Below, piece by piece: positions 45,174-54,420 of a stretch of DNA of 64,000 nt. The stretch spans positions 24,655-88,654 of the forward strand of contig JAJFFH010000006.1 in the NCBI GenBank assembly GCA_021776735.1, written 5' to 3'. The first letter of the stretch is position 1, and each line of letters opens with the position of its first letter. This DNA is from Planctomycetota bacterium (lineage in GTDB: Bacteria; Planctomycetota; PLA2). Made by a program: the position numbers and the translations under genes. The notes under the pieces are model-generated. The model was not told where the DNA came from. It saw nothing but the letters and a program-made list of their open reading frames with translations, and searched no databases.

Positions 45174-46552
45174 ACATGGCGGCGCTGCTGCGCGGCGCCT
45201 TGCCCCGAAGCCGGGTGCGGACCGATGCCGCAACGCTACTTGTGTACGAATGCGACGGGCTCACGCTGTTTCGCGAGCGCCCCGACGCGGTCGTCTCGCC
45301 GGCATCGACCGCGGAGGTGGCGGCCGTGGCGCGCGCCCACGCCGCGGCCGGGGTGCCGATCGTGCCGCGTGGCGCCGGAACCGGCCTGGCCGGCGGCGCG
45401 CGCCCGTGCCAGGGCGGGGTTGTCCTCGACCTCGCCGGCATGAACCGCGTGGTCGGCATCGATGCTTCGCGGCGCGAGGCGCATGTCGAGGCCGGGGTCG
45501 TCAACGTGGCGGTGTCGGAAGCGGCCCGCCCTTTCGGGCTGTTTTTTGCGCCCGACCCCAGTAGCCAGATCGCGTGCACGATCGGCGGCAACGTCGCCTG
45601 CGGTTCCGGCGGCCCGCACTGCCTGCGCTACGGCACGATGACCGACCATGTGCGCGGGGTCGTGATGATCGATGCCGCAGGCGCCGTTCACACCGTGCGC
45701 GACGAGTCGCTCCTGTCGCTTGTCGTCGGCAGCGAGGGCACACTCGGCATCGTGACCGAAGCGTTCTTGAACCTCTCGCCGGTGCCGGAAGCCGTCGCCA
45801 CGCTGCTCTTGTCGTTTCCGGAGATGGATGCCGCGTGCGCCGCGGTGGCGGAGATCATCGAGGCGGGGTTCGTGCCCGCCGCGCTGGAGATCCTCGACCG
45901 GCGCGCCGTCGCCGCGGTGGAGGATTCCGTGTTCGCGGCGGGCTATCCGCGCGACGCTGCGGCGGTCCTGCTGGTCGAGATCGACGGTACCCAAGCCGAG
46001 GTCGAGGAGGCGGTCGCCTTTCTGGGCCGGCATTGGCCTGGATTGCGCCGTGCCCGCGCCGAGGCCGAGCGCACTGCGCTTTGGAGGGGCCGCAAGGGCG
46101 CGTTCGGCGCCATGGGCCGCATCTCGGAGGAGTGTTACGTCATGGACTGCGTCGTGCCGCGCCGGCACATGGCGCAAGCGCTCGCGCGCATCGACGAGAT
46201 CGCGTCCGCGCGCGGGCTGACCTGCGTGAACGTCTTTCACGCGGGCGACGGCAACCTGCATCCGCTGATTGCCTATGCGCGCAAGGACGCGGACAAGGTG
46301 CACGACGCGGGCCGGGCCATCGCCGCCGCCTGCCTCGAACTCGGCGGATCCCTGACCGGCGAGCACGGCATCGGCGTCGAGAAACGTGACTTCATGCCGC
46401 TGCTGTTCGACGCCGACTCGTTGGCCGCGATGGAGCGCGTGCGCCACGCGTTCGATCCGGACCGCGTCCTCAATCCGGGCAAGGTGCTGCCGGGCCCGAA
46501 GGTCTGCGCGGAAGCGATCCGCCGCGACGACGCGGAGCGAATCATTGGGTAG
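45170..46552 (+). CDS. glcD: Glycolate oxidase FAD-binding subunit GlcD
   Basis: Encodes 460 aa. Glycolate oxidase converts glycolate to glyoxylate using FAD. The FAD motifs are visible: PIVPRGAGTGLAGGARP, SSQIACTIGGNVACGSGGPHCLRYG and VVGSEGTLGIVTEAFL. The C-terminal VFHAGDGNLHP and GSLTGEHGIGVEKR are the oxidase signature. The ATG at 45170 overlaps the preceding stop, and an in-frame ATG lies six bases on. First of the linked glcD-glcE-glcF genes; lactate or another 2-hydroxyacid is a possible substrate. Confidence 0.9.
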   Translation: MNMAALLRGALPRSRVRTDAATLLVYECDGLTLFRERPDAVVSPASTAEVAAVARAHAAAGVPIVPRGAGTGLAGGARPCQGGVVLDLAGMNRVVGIDASRREAHVEAGVVNVAVSEAARPFGLFFAPDPSSQIACTIGGNVACGSGGPHCLRYGTMTDHVRGVVMIDAAGAVHTVRDESLLSLVVGSEGTLGIVTEAFLNLSPVPEAVATLLLSFPEMDAACAAVAEIIEAGFVPAALEILDRRAVAAVEDSVFAAGYPRDAAAVLLVEIDGTQAEVEEAVAFLGRHWPGLRRARAEAERTALWRGRKGAFGAMGRISEECYVMDCVVPRRHMAQALARIDEIASARGLTCVNVFHAGDGNLHPLIAYARKDADKVHDAGRAIAAACLELGGSLTGEHGIGVEKRDFMPLLFDADSLAAMERVRHAFDPDRVLNPGKVLPGPKVCAEAIRRDDAERIIG

Positions 46553-47234
46553 CGCGAGCGCGAGCGACGGCGTGCTCACCGTCTCGGGCGACACGTTGTG
46601 CGCCGAGGTCGAGGAGCGTGCGCGCCCGTGGCTGTTTGCGTCCGACCGACCCGACGAGACCGTTCGCGCGTGGATCGACCGCGGTGGCGGCGACGTGTTG
46701 TGGGGTCTCTTCGGACCGACGCGCGCGCAGGTTCTCGGCATCACCGCTGAGCTCGCGGACGGGCGCCGGGTGTGTTTCGGGGGACGCGTGGTCAAGAACG
46801 TCGCCGGATTCGATCTCGCGCGCGCGTTCGTCGGCGCGCACGGCGAACTCGGCCGCCTCGTGCAGGCGCACCTGCGCGTGCGTCCCGCGCCGCGCGGCTG
46901 GCACGCCGCCGTCCGTTCCGGGACCGACGCCGAAGAAGCGCTGAGCGGTCCGGGTTGCGCGGTCTGGGCACGTGAAAAGACCTACCGGTTCCTGCGCCTT
47001 GGCGAACCGATACCGCCGGGCTACGAGGCGCTCGTACCGCACGATGCGCGCGCGCAACTGCGCGAGGCTTGGCGCGAAGTACGGTCGTGTGTCGAACTCC
47101 ATGAGGGGAAACGGGGGAGGGTCCGGGAGGGGGTGGTTTTGGGCGGGCCCCGCATCGTGGGCGTTGTGGATGCACCGGCGCGCGATCGCGGACCACTCTG
47201 GGCCAAGCTGAAGGAAGCGGTGCGCGGGAGATGA
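46545..47234 (+). CDS. glcE: Glycolate oxidase subunit GlcE-like, short form
   Basis: Encodes about 229 aa from a TTG overlapping the end of glcD; a GTG at 46572 is the alternative. DVLWGLFGPTRAQVLGITAELADGRRVCFGGRVVKNVAGFDLARAF matches GlcE, including the VVKNVAGFD FAD loop. It lacks the N-terminal ~100 residues of E. coli-type GlcE, so the FAD-binding part is shorter. It overlaps glcF by ATGA, as expected for subunits of one enzyme. Confidence 0.8.
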   Translation: MGSASASDGVLTVSGDTLCAEVEERARPWLFASDRPDETVRAWIDRGGGDVLWGLFGPTRAQVLGITAELADGRRVCFGGRVVKNVAGFDLARAFVGAHGELGRLVQAHLRVRPAPRGWHAAVRSGTDAEEALSGPGCAVWAREKTYRFLRLGEPIPPGYEALVPHDARAQLREAWREVRSCVELHEGKRGRVREGVVLGGPRIVGVVDAPARDRGPLWAKLKEAVRGR

Positions 47235-48343
47235 CCGGGACGACGGAGCCCGGGCTCGGCAAGCTGAGCGCGCCCTGCGTGCATTGCGGCCTTTGTCTTC
47301 CGGCGTGCCCGACCTACTCGGTCACGCACGACGAGGTCGAGTCGCCGCGCGGCCGCATCCTGCTCCTGGAAGCGTGGGGGGAGGGTCGCGTGACGGCGGA
47401 CGACGTGCGTCCGCATCTGGACCGCTGCATTGGCTGTCTCGCGTGCGAGAGCATGTGCCCGTCGGGCGTGCCCTACGCCGCGTTGTTGGAATCGGGCCGC
47501 GCCGCGCTCGGCGGGCCGCCGTTTTTCTGGCGGGTTTTCCTGCGGCACCTTTTGAAGCGACGCTGGCTTGTCGGAGCGGCTGCGGGCCTTGCGCGCCTCG
47601 TGCGTCGCGTACCTCCGAAGGAACATCGCCGTCCCGCCTTCGCGCTCCGCGCTACGGCGCGGGCGGGCCCGTCTGCTTGCTCCGAATTGGTTCCAACCCA
47701 ACCCCGGGCGCGGGTCGGAATTCATCTTGGGTGCGTGACGCCCGCGCTGTTTCCGAGGCTCGCGGGGGATGTCGCCCTGGTGCTGGCCAAGCTCGGATAC
47801 CTCGTCGAGGTGCCGCGTCGGCAGGGGTGTTGTGGTGCGCTTGCGCGGCATGCCGGGCTGGCGCAGGAGGCGGACCTCGCGCCGTTCGCCGGTTGTGATT
47901 TCGTGGTGTCGGCGGCGGCGGGGTGCAGCGCGACGCCGGGGCTGACGGACGTGACGCGGCTCTTGCTCGACGAGACGGAGTTTGCGGGGGCGCGCCACAT
48001 GCCGCTTCGTGTGGCGTATGACGCACCGTGCCATCTCGTGCATGCCCAGGGGGTGGACGCCGGGCCGGTGCTCGACCGCATTCCGGGGATCACGCGTGTG
48101 GCGTTGCCGGACGACGAGGACTGTTGCGGCGCGGGTGGGCTCTACATGCAGCGCGAACCCGAGTTGGCGCGGGCGGTGCGGGCGCGCAAGCTCGACGCGT
48201 TGCTCGAGTCGGGAGCGGAAGCCGTCGCGACGCCGAATCCCGGTTGCATGCTGTGGCTTTGGCAAGGGCTGAGGCAGCGCGGCGCGAACGTTCGCGTGGT
48301 CCATCCGGTCACGCTGCTGGCGGAAGCCTGGGACGCGGGGTAG
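47231..48343 (+). CDS. glcF: Glycolate oxidase iron-sulfur subunit GlcF
   Basis: Encodes 370 aa. Two 4Fe-4S sites are plain: CVHCGLCLPACP and CIGCLACESMCP. Two cysteine-rich CCG domains follow (QGCCGALARHAG and EDCCGAGGLY). It passes electrons from the flavin subunits to the respiratory chain. Between the ferredoxin part and the first CCG domain lies an Arg/Ala/Pro-rich stretch (residues ~128-160) that coincides with a dispersed 11-mer and does not look conserved. Confidence 0.9.
   Translation: MTGTTEPGLGKLSAPCVHCGLCLPACPTYSVTHDEVESPRGRILLLEAWGEGRVTADDVRPHLDRCIGCLACESMCPSGVPYAALLESGRAALGGPPFFWRVFLRHLLKRRWLVGAAAGLARLVRRVPPKEHRRPAFALRATARAGPSACSELVPTQPRARVGIHLGCVTPALFPRLAGDVALVLAKLGYLVEVPRRQGCCGALARHAGLAQEADLAPFAGCDFVVSAAAGCSATPGLTDVTRLLLDETEFAGARHMPLRVAYDAPCHLVHAQGVDAGPVLDRIPGITRVALPDDEDCCGAGGLYMQREPELARAVRARKLDALLESGAEAVATPNPGCMLWLWQGLRQRGANVRVVHPVTLLAEAWDAG
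47624..47634 (-). repeat. Dispersed 11-mer, exact copy
   Basis: GAAGGAA precedes and CGCCTTC follows. It encodes KEHRRPAF in the poorly conserved linker of glcF. Confidence 0.7.
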
Positions 48344-48354
48344 GGTCGTCACGG

Positions 48355-49407
48355 ATGATTCTTCAGGCGCTGGTTCGGCTGGTCGATCGTGTCGGAAGCT
48401 ATACCGAACCGTCGGCGGCCCTGTGCGGCATCGTGAAGGATCTCGTCGAAGTGATGGGGCTGGACGGGGCGGCGCTGTGGCGCGTCGGCGAGGACGGCGA
48501 GCTCGCGGCGGAGTGCGCGTTCGGCGTCGAGGTGCCGCGGCCCGAACTGCGGGAGCGTGACGGGTGCGAAGCAGGCGAGCGCGTGGAGGGGGAGCGTACG
48601 ACGGACGGCCATGTATGGCCTCTTTGTCGTGGCGCGGAGATACTGGGAGCGCTCGGCGTTGTCGGCGACGTTCGCGGTGACCTGGAACTCGTTCTCGGCA
48701 TGCTGGCGCGTCGCTGCGGAACGATCCTGAGCGATGGCCTGCGGGTTGCGAGGCGGCAGACGCTGCTTGAAGGCCTGTCCCACGAGTTGCGCGCGCCGCT
48801 GCAATCGCTGCTCGGCTATCTCGACCTGCTGCGCCGTGGCGCGTTCGGTCCCCTCGAAGATGCGCAAGGAGACGTTGTGAAACAGGCGGCGACGCAGGCC
48901 GAGCGCATCCTGAGTGTCGCCCGCGACGTGTTGCAGGTCGCGCGCATCGACGCGGGGCGCGAGCAGGTCATCGCGGACGACATCGTGCTCGCCACCCTGA
49001 TCGAACGCGAGCTTGCCGCCGCGCGCTCACTGCCCGTCGCCGCCGGGCTCGAGTTTGTCGCCGACTGCGCGCCCGAACTCGTCGTGCACTCGGACGGCAA
49101 CAAGCTCCAGCGCATCCTGACCAATCTCTTGTCGAACGCGGCGAAGTACACCGACGAGGGTTCGGTGACTGTTCGCGCACGCACGAACGAGGGCGGGACG
49201 GTCGTGGAAGTGATCGACACGGGCCGCGGCATCCCGCCGGACAAAACTGCTCACGTGTTCGGCGAATACGTCCAACTCGACCCCACGGCCGACGGCACGG
49301 GACTTGGTCTCCCGATCTGTCGCCGCCTCGCGAAGCTCCTGGGCGGCCGGCTGAGGATCGATTCGGAACCCGGCAAGGGGACGACCGTCCGCCTCACGCT
49401 TCCGTAG
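48355..49407 (+). CDS. GAF-domain sensor histidine kinase
   Basis: Encodes 350 aa. Residues ~10-125 look like a GAF sensor; then the phosphoacceptor SHELRAPLQSLL with His143, and an ATPase domain with N-box LTNLLSNAAKYT, G1 IDTGRGIPPDK and G2 GTGLGLPICRRL. No membrane helix, so it senses inside the cell. No response regulator is adjacent, so it is an orphan kinase. It follows glcF after 11 bp and may be in the same transcript. Confidence 0.9.
   Translation: MILQALVRLVDRVGSYTEPSAALCGIVKDLVEVMGLDGAALWRVGEDGELAAECAFGVEVPRPELRERDGCEAGERVEGERTTDGHVWPLCRGAEILGALGVVGDVRGDLELVLGMLARRCGTILSDGLRVARRQTLLEGLSHELRAPLQSLLGYLDLLRRGAFGPLEDAQGDVVKQAATQAERILSVARDVLQVARIDAGREQVIADDIVLATLIERELAAARSLPVAAGLEFVADCAPELVVHSDGNKLQRILTNLLSNAAKYTDEGSVTVRARTNEGGTVVEVIDTGRGIPPDKTAHVFGEYVQLDPTADGTGLGLPICRRLAKLLGGRLRIDSEPGKGTTVRLTLP
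48603..48613 (+). repeat. Dispersed 11-mer, one mismatch
   Basis: GGACGGCCATG preceded by GCGTACGAC, with three extra bases in the flank. Encodes TTDGHVW in the histidine kinase GAF domain. Confidence 0.5.
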
Positions 49408-49451
49408 TCCCCAAGAGCCCAATCCTGCGCCGGGCTGCTAGGATCCCGGCC

Positions 49452-50114
49452 ATGCTGGCGGCCCCCGATCGGTCCTCTTCGCCGTTTAACGTCGTGCTCG
49501 TTTTTGGGCTGACGGTCGTCATGGTCGGAGCGATGGCCTTCGCCGTGCCCGCGGGCCCGATCGAGGCCAAGACCGGCGCGCGCGGCGGCGTCATGATCGG
49601 CCACGGCCGGCTGAGCGAGTTGCAGGCCGATCTCTGGGCCCGCGAAGGGTACGCATTCCTCGTTGTCGATTTCACCGGCGCGGACATGGGTGACGGAGCT
49701 TTTTGGCGCGAGCCGCTGGGGCGCATCGCGCAACGCGGTTTTCCGCTGTGGGCGCATGTCGCCCTGGGAGCTCGCGCGACCAATGCGCGTCGTGCGGCGA
49801 GCCTCGAGGCGGCACAGACGCTGGCGACCCGAGAACATATTCAGGTCCTGATCCTGAGTGGCGAAGGTGCCGCAGCCGAGGCGCGGGTCATCGGCAGCGC
49901 GTCCCGCGTGCGGGTGATCGCGGTGGTGCCGCCGGGTGTTGAACTCGAGGAACGTGCCGTGATCGTCGGCCCCGACGAGGTCTCCAACCTGCCGGGCGTG
50001 CTGCCGATCGTGCGCGCCGGTCGCCTGTCCGGCGTTGAGCGGCGCGAAGCGCGCTCCCTTGTGGAACAGCGTACGGACGGCGAATACATCTTCGCCCTGT
50101 CCGCTATTCGCTAG
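49452..50114 (+). CDS. Membrane-anchored protein of unknown function
   Basis: Encodes 220 aa. One N-terminal helix (NVVLVFGLTVVMVGAMAFAVPA) is followed by an alternating beta/alpha pattern (YAFLVVDFTGADMG, HIQVLILSGEGAAA, RVRVIAVVPPGVEL), suggestive of a Rossmann-like or receiver-like extracytoplasmic domain. I cannot assign a family. A dispersed-motif variant encodes QRTDGEYIF near its C-terminus. Confidence 0.6.
   Translation: MLAAPDRSSSPFNVVLVFGLTVVMVGAMAFAVPAGPIEAKTGARGGVMIGHGRLSELQADLWAREGYAFLVVDFTGADMGDGAFWREPLGRIAQRGFPLWAHVALGARATNARRAASLEAAQTLATREHIQVLILSGEGAAAEARVIGSASRVRVIAVVPPGVELEERAVIVGPDEVSNLPGVLPIVRAGRLSGVERREARSLVEQRTDGEYIFALSAIR
50075..50085 (+). repeat. Dispersed 11-mer, variant copy
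   Basis: GGACGGCGAAT preceded by the conserved AGCGTAC flank; near the 3' end of the preceding membrane-protein gene. Confidence 0.6.
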
Positions 50115-50193
50115 GCACGACCGCTCTCGGATCGGGACGATTTTCTCGTCTTCACCGAACTTGCGCAGCGTTCTCCGATTAGAATCAGCAACC

Positions 50194-50805
50194 ATGCTGC
50201 GTCCGGTCGGATACCTCAACGAGCGTGCGCTCGTGCTGAATCGCTCGTGGTATGCGATCACGACGACGACGGCCCGGCGTGCGATTTCGCTGGTGTACGC
50301 TGACGCGGCGCAGATCATCTGCCCAACTACCTACGAGACCCACGACTTCGAATCGTGGGTACTGCGCGGCCCGGCCGACGGCGATCGCGTCGTGCGCGGC
50401 GTCTCGTTTGTCGTGTGCGTGCCGGAAATCATCGTGCTGGGCAGCTACGACAAGGTGCCGCAACGCAGCGTCGCATTCTCGCGCCGCAACCTCTACCGTC
50501 GCGACGGCTTCATCTGCCGCTATTGCGGCCGGCGCCCAAGAACGGACGAGCTGACCATCGACCACGTCGTGCCGAGATCGCATGGTGGACGCACAACGTG
50601 GGAGAACTGCGTGCTCGCGTGCGAGGGCTGCAACAAGAGAAAGTCCAACCGTTCGCTGATCGACGCCGGCATGCGGCTGGCGGTGGTTCCGCGCGCCCCG
50701 AACTGGTCGTGGGACGAGGAGCTTTCCGGCGCTCGGCCGTCTTGGGATCGGTTTCTGCCGAAGTCGCGGGCCGGGGCGAAATCTGCCTGCGGCACATTTC
50801 GCTAA
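50194..50805 (+). CDS. HNH endonuclease
   Basis: Encodes 203 aa. The HNH core is CRYCGRRPRTDELTIDHVVPRSHGG followed by TWENCVLACEGCNKRKS: two CxxC zinc pairs, the DH catalytic pair, the central Asn and the final CN..K. The ~100-residue N-terminus (ALVLNRSWYAI) is common in chromosomal HNH proteins of unknown physiological role. The ATG at 50194 follows a spaced AGAATCAG. It converges on the transporter gene, nearly touching it. Confidence 0.85.
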   Translation: MLRPVGYLNERALVLNRSWYAITTTTARRAISLVYADAAQIICPTTYETHDFESWVLRGPADGDRVVRGVSFVVCVPEIIVLGSYDKVPQRSVAFSRRNLYRRDGFICRYCGRRPRTDELTIDHVVPRSHGGRTTWENCVLACEGCNKRKSNRSLIDAGMRLAVVPRAPNWSWDEELSGARPSWDRFLPKSRAGAKSACGTFR

Positions 50806-50807
50806 GG

Positions 50808-52013
50808 CTACATCGCCGTCCGTTTGCTTTTTTCGTTCGGTAGCTTTCGCAACAGTAGCAATCCGGCTACGTAGAACAGTGCCACGGTCAAGACGGCACC
50901 GCGTGTTGACCAGGCCGACAGCAGGCCGAAGGTGAGCGGGCCGACGATGGCACCGGTCTTGCCGCAGAGCGCGTAAAAGCCGAACAGTTCCGCTTCGCGG
51001 CCCTTGGGGATCAGGCTCGACATGAGGGCGCGCGAGGAGGCTTGGATTCCACCGAGGCCGAGGCCGGCGAGTGCGGCGACGAACCAGAACGGGCCAGGGG
51101 TGGTGACGAACCCCGCGGCGACGACCACGAGAATCCACCAGCCGAGGAGCAGGCGCACCGACCACAGCGGGCCCTTCTTGTCGGTCGGGCCGCCCATCAG
51201 GATGGAGCCGAGCAGGGCCGTCAGCTGCACGACGGCGAGAAGTCCGACGAGTTGCCCGGTTTCAAAGCCGAGCTGGCGCTTCGCGTAGACGGCAGCGAAC
51301 CAGATCACCGTGTTGACGCCGTCCATGTAGAAGAAGTAGCCGAGGAGGAACAGGCGCAGCTTGCGCATGCCGAGCACGTCCCGCCATGTGTCGCGGGTCT
51401 TTCTCAGTCCGGCGCGCGCCGCCTGCCGCACGGTCATCGGGCCGCCGCGATCGGCCGGCAGGATCCGGAGCGCCGGGACCGCGGCGGCCGTCCACTGGAT
51501 GGCGATCGCGATCCAGACCCACACGATGAGCTTGTTCGCCGCTAGCGGGGCTGCAATGGCCAGCGCGACGAGGGAGCCGACGTATCCGATGGCGAATCCG
51601 CGGGCCGAGATGCGGCCGTGGCGGGACGGCGGCGCGATGTCGGGAAGATACGCGTTGTAAAACACGATGCCGCCCTCGAACGCGAAGTTGGCGACGATCC
51701 CCAACAACAGGCCCCAGCCAACCGTGCCCGGGCCGACCGTGCCAAAGCCAAGGACGGCGATGACGCCCAGAGCCGTGTAGACCCCGAGCATGCGCTTGCG
51801 GATGCCGGCGTGGTCGGCGATGCCCCCGGTGAACGGTGCGCTCAGCGCGACGGCGGCCATCGAGACGGAACCGACCAGGCCCCACCAGAATTCGCCGTTT
51901 TCGCCGACGACGTGGTCCGCGAAGAAGGCCCCGTAGATTGCCGGGAACAGCACGGCGAACGACGAGTTGCCGAAGTCGTACGCGCACCACGCGTTGACCT
52001 TCCTCTTGTCCAT
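50808..52013 (-). CDS. MFS transporter of the UMF1/Atg22-like group
   Basis: Encodes 401 aa with about 12 membrane helices. The N-terminal KVNAWCAYDFGNSSFAVLFP and the SAPFTGGIADHAGIRKRML loop match the UMF1 family, which is related to yeast Atg22 amino-acid effluxers; the bacterial substrate is unknown. The last residues (SKRTAM) are encoded by a dispersed 11-mer that extends to the stop. An interior copy of the 11-mer encodes VIAVLG. Confidence 0.85.
   Translation of the reverse strand: MDKRKVNAWCAYDFGNSSFAVLFPAIYGAFFADHVVGENGEFWWGLVGSVSMAAVALSAPFTGGIADHAGIRKRMLGVYTALGVIAVLGFGTVGPGTVGWGLLLGIVANFAFEGGIVFYNAYLPDIAPPSRHGRISARGFAIGYVGSLVALAIAAPLAANKLIVWVWIAIAIQWTAAAVPALRILPADRGGPMTVRQAARAGLRKTRDTWRDVLGMRKLRLFLLGYFFYMDGVNTVIWFAAVYAKRQLGFETGQLVGLLAVVQLTALLGSILMGGPTDKKGPLWSVRLLLGWWILVVVAAGFVTTPGPFWFVAALAGLGLGGIQASSRALMSSLIPKGREAELFGFYALCGKTGAIVGPLTFGLLSAWSTRGAVLTVALFYVAGLLLLRKLPNEKSKRTAM
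50811..50821 (-). repeat. Dispersed 11-mer, exact copy with full flanks
   Basis: Followed by GTTTGCTTTTTTCG. It overlaps the 3' end of the MFS gene and lies 6 bp past the HNH stop. Confidence 0.85.
51752..51762 (+). repeat. Dispersed 11-mer, core only
   Basis: Exact 11-mer without conserved flanks, inside the MFS gene; may be chance. Confidence 0.4.
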
Positions 52014-52030
52014 GCGCCGGGAACGTTAGC

Positions 52031-52477
52031 ATGTTCGGCATGCACGGAGTGGTTCCGCGCGCGCTCTGGTACGTCGCGTTTCTCTTCACGTTCTGCCTCG
52101 CCAGCACGTTTGCGTGGTGGATCGCGGCCAACGTGGCGAGGACCGAGTGGCGTCGGCTGCTGAGCGCGCTTGCCTGTTCGATGCGCATCTTTTTTTATTC
52201 GATCTGCCTGCTCTGCATCCTCGTGGTCATGCGGACGCTGCGCTGGGAACCCCGCGACCCCAAGAGCAGCCTGTTTTCCTGGATCCACGTGGGCGGCACG
52301 GTCTGGATCTCGATCCCCTCGGCCTGGCGCGCGTTTCGCGACCGTACCTGGCGGCTCGGCGTGCTCGTTGTCGTCGCGTGGGGGCTCATCGTGGGGGTCT
52401 GCTTCGCGCTCGCGCGGCTCTCGCCCGACGTCGGCTGGTGGTTCCGCAACCTGCTTGACTTCCTCAAGCGCGCATGA
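52031..52477 (+). CDS. Four-helix membrane protein
   Basis: Encodes 148 aa with about four hydrophobic segments (WYVAFLFTFCLASTFAWWIA, SICLLCILVVM, HVGGTVWISIPSA, LGVLVVVAWGLIVGVCFA). No family is recognised. Its stop overlaps the signal peptidase start as ATGA, so the two are probably coupled and may act together at the membrane. Confidence 0.65.
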   Translation: MFGMHGVVPRALWYVAFLFTFCLASTFAWWIAANVARTEWRRLLSALACSMRIFFYSICLLCILVVMRTLRWEPRDPKSSLFSWIHVGGTVWISIPSAWRAFRDRTWRLGVLVVVAWGLIVGVCFALARLSPDVGWWFRNLLDFLKRA

Positions 52478-54066
52478 GCAGGGCTACCCCGAGTATGGCC
52501 GCCCTGGAATCACGCGTCCTGCGTTCGCTCGAACACCGCAGCCACTCCGCGGGGCGGCTCATCGAGCAGTTCCAGGCGGCCGGAGTGCCCGAGTTGCAGC
52601 CGAGCGCGCTCTTGGTCTACGGGGCGTTGGCCAATCTCGCGGCGCGCGGTGACGTTGTTATCTTGGCGACCGGGGCCGGGGAGCGTGTCTGGGGGGTGCG
52701 GGGGGCCACGCCCGTCAGCGCGTGCGCGGCGGGATTTCCGCCGTCGTTCGCGCTGTCGGCCCACGACCTCGCGCTTGCGGAGAAGGAGGTCTTCGAGCGC
52801 ACGCGAGGCCTGCCCGGTTTTTACTTCGAGGAGTTGCGGCGCGTCGTCGTCGCCGATGCCGACCGGCGCGTCTTCCGTGGCGCCAAGCTGCCCGCCGCGG
52901 TCACCGAGGCGGCGGCGGCACTCGGGGAGACGCGGTCGGCGCGGCGCTATCTCGCGGCCGTCGAGCGCGGCGGTCCGGTTCCGCTGGCCCTGCCTCGGGC
53001 GCGGCGTGCGCGGGGCCTCCTGGTTCTGCTGACCGTTCTCGGGGCTCTCGTATTCCTGCGCCTCTTCGTCGTCGGCGTCTATCGGGTCGCGCCGGAGGCG
53101 GTTTCCATGGCGCCGACCCTGTTTCCCGCCGACGAGGATGGAGACGGATGGGTTCTGGTCAACCTGCTGGCGGACCGCTTCTCCAACCCCGACCGCGGCG
53201 AGGTCTGGATCTTTCGGCGGTCCGCGCGGCCCGACCCAATCGTCAAGCGCGTGATGGGCCTGCCCGGCGAAACGATGGCGATTCGCGGCGAAGACCTGTT
53301 TGTCAACGGCCGGCGGCTCGTGAAGGAGCGCGCGTTCCTCGACCGCGTTTCGGTCCCGCTTTTTGCGCGCGAGGACTTCGAAGAGACCCCGGCGGGCGGG
53401 CGCCTCATGCCGGGCTGGCTGCGGCGGCAGTTCCGGACGCCGTCGGGCACCCTCGAGCCGGGCTACCGCAAAGGCCGCCCGCTCGGCAGCGCCGCCTTGT
53501 GCCGTGACATTGTCGTGCGCTCCCTTGTTCGGCTTGGGCGGACCTCGGGCGCACCGTTCAGGGGGTCCGGGGGCACGGTGACGTTCCAGCTCGAGTCGGA
53601 ACACCGCGATCGCCCGTCGATCGTGACGATCGTCGTCGGCGCCCAAAAAACCACGGTCGCCGTGGGAGGCCAACTGGTCGAGAAGCCCCTGCCGGGTCTG
53701 TTGGGCGATGGCCTCGTCGAACGAGCCGTCGAGGTATGGTTCACGACCGCGGACCGCACGTTTCGACTCGAGATCGACGGCGAGGAGATCTATCGCGCGC
53801 CGGCGCCCAGGACCGGTAGCATCCGGCTCCGCGCCGTCGTCCAGGACGCACGGCTGGACGCGCTTGATGTGGCGCGCGACCTCGTACACGAAAGCGAAAG
53901 CTCCCAAAAGGAGTGGCGCCTCGGCCCCGAGCAGTACTTCCTGCTCGGCGACAACAGTTCGAAGAGCACGGATTCCCGCCAGCTCGGCCCGGTCCACCGC
54001 GCCGATCTTCACGGCCGCGTGTGGGCCGTCGCCTGGCCCCCGACCCGAATCTGCCGCATCCGCTGA
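52474..54066 (+). CDS. Signal peptidase I with a large inserted beta domain
   Basis: Encodes 530 aa, about twice a usual LepB. A soluble N-terminal domain (~1-175) is followed by one helix (RGLLVLLTVLGALVFLRLFVV). The catalytic Ser211 lies in VSMAPTL, Lys258 in VKRVMGLPGE, and the closing box GDNSSKSTDSR starts at Gly492. Between the Lys and GDN boxes are about 200 extra residues (TFQLESEHRDRPSIVTIVVG, TFRLEIDGEEIYRAP) resembling a laminin-G/concanavalin-like beta sandwich. It should remove signal peptides, with the insert perhaps binding substrate. An ATG at 52495 is a possible later start. Confidence 0.85.
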   Translation: MSRATPSMAALESRVLRSLEHRSHSAGRLIEQFQAAGVPELQPSALLVYGALANLAARGDVVILATGAGERVWGVRGATPVSACAAGFPPSFALSAHDLALAEKEVFERTRGLPGFYFEELRRVVVADADRRVFRGAKLPAAVTEAAAALGETRSARRYLAAVERGGPVPLALPRARRARGLLVLLTVLGALVFLRLFVVGVYRVAPEAVSMAPTLFPADEDGDGWVLVNLLADRFSNPDRGEVWIFRRSARPDPIVKRVMGLPGETMAIRGEDLFVNGRRLVKERAFLDRVSVPLFAREDFEETPAGGRLMPGWLRRQFRTPSGTLEPGYRKGRPLGSAALCRDIVVRSLVRLGRTSGAPFRGSGGTVTFQLESEHRDRPSIVTIVVGAQKTTVAVGGQLVEKPLPGLLGDGLVERAVEVWFTTADRTFRLEIDGEEIYRAPAPRTGSIRLRAVVQDARLDALDVARDLVHESESSQKEWRLGPEQYFLLGDNSSKSTDSRQLGPVHRADLHGRVWAVAWPPTRICRIR

Positions 54067-54246
54067 CGACCGCATTCCGCCAGCGGTTCTCGGAGAGTCC
54101 CCGGTGTATCCCGGTGGCGATCGTCACGCGGGTGGCCCTCTGCCATTTCCATGGGCTGCCCGTCAGCCGTTCGCCTGTCTGTGGGGCGACGGCAGCGAGC
54201 GGGTTGCCGGCTGCAGGTCCGCGGTCTGGCGCGCCGCAAAAAGAAA

Positions 54247-54305
54247 CGGGCCGTCCCGAGGGACGGCCCGTGGCTCACGATCCGCCGCTTCGCAGCGGCG
54301 GTTTT
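54247..54305 (+). terminator. Two successive hairpins, the second followed by TTTT
   Basis: CGGGCCGTCC pairs with the complement ending at 54270. The second, CCGCCGCT/AGCGGCGG (54282-54301) with loop TCGC, is followed by TTTT. It lies about 180 bp downstream of the signal peptidase gene. Confidence 0.65.
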
Positions 54306-54420
54306 GGAGATGGGCAGGAGGTAGTGGTGGTGGAGAGAGTTGGCCCATCTCCTGGATTCGACAAACGATGATTCGTTGAGTTTCGTGATGTGTTCGGCTG
54401 GTGATGGCTCGGGGCGGCCC

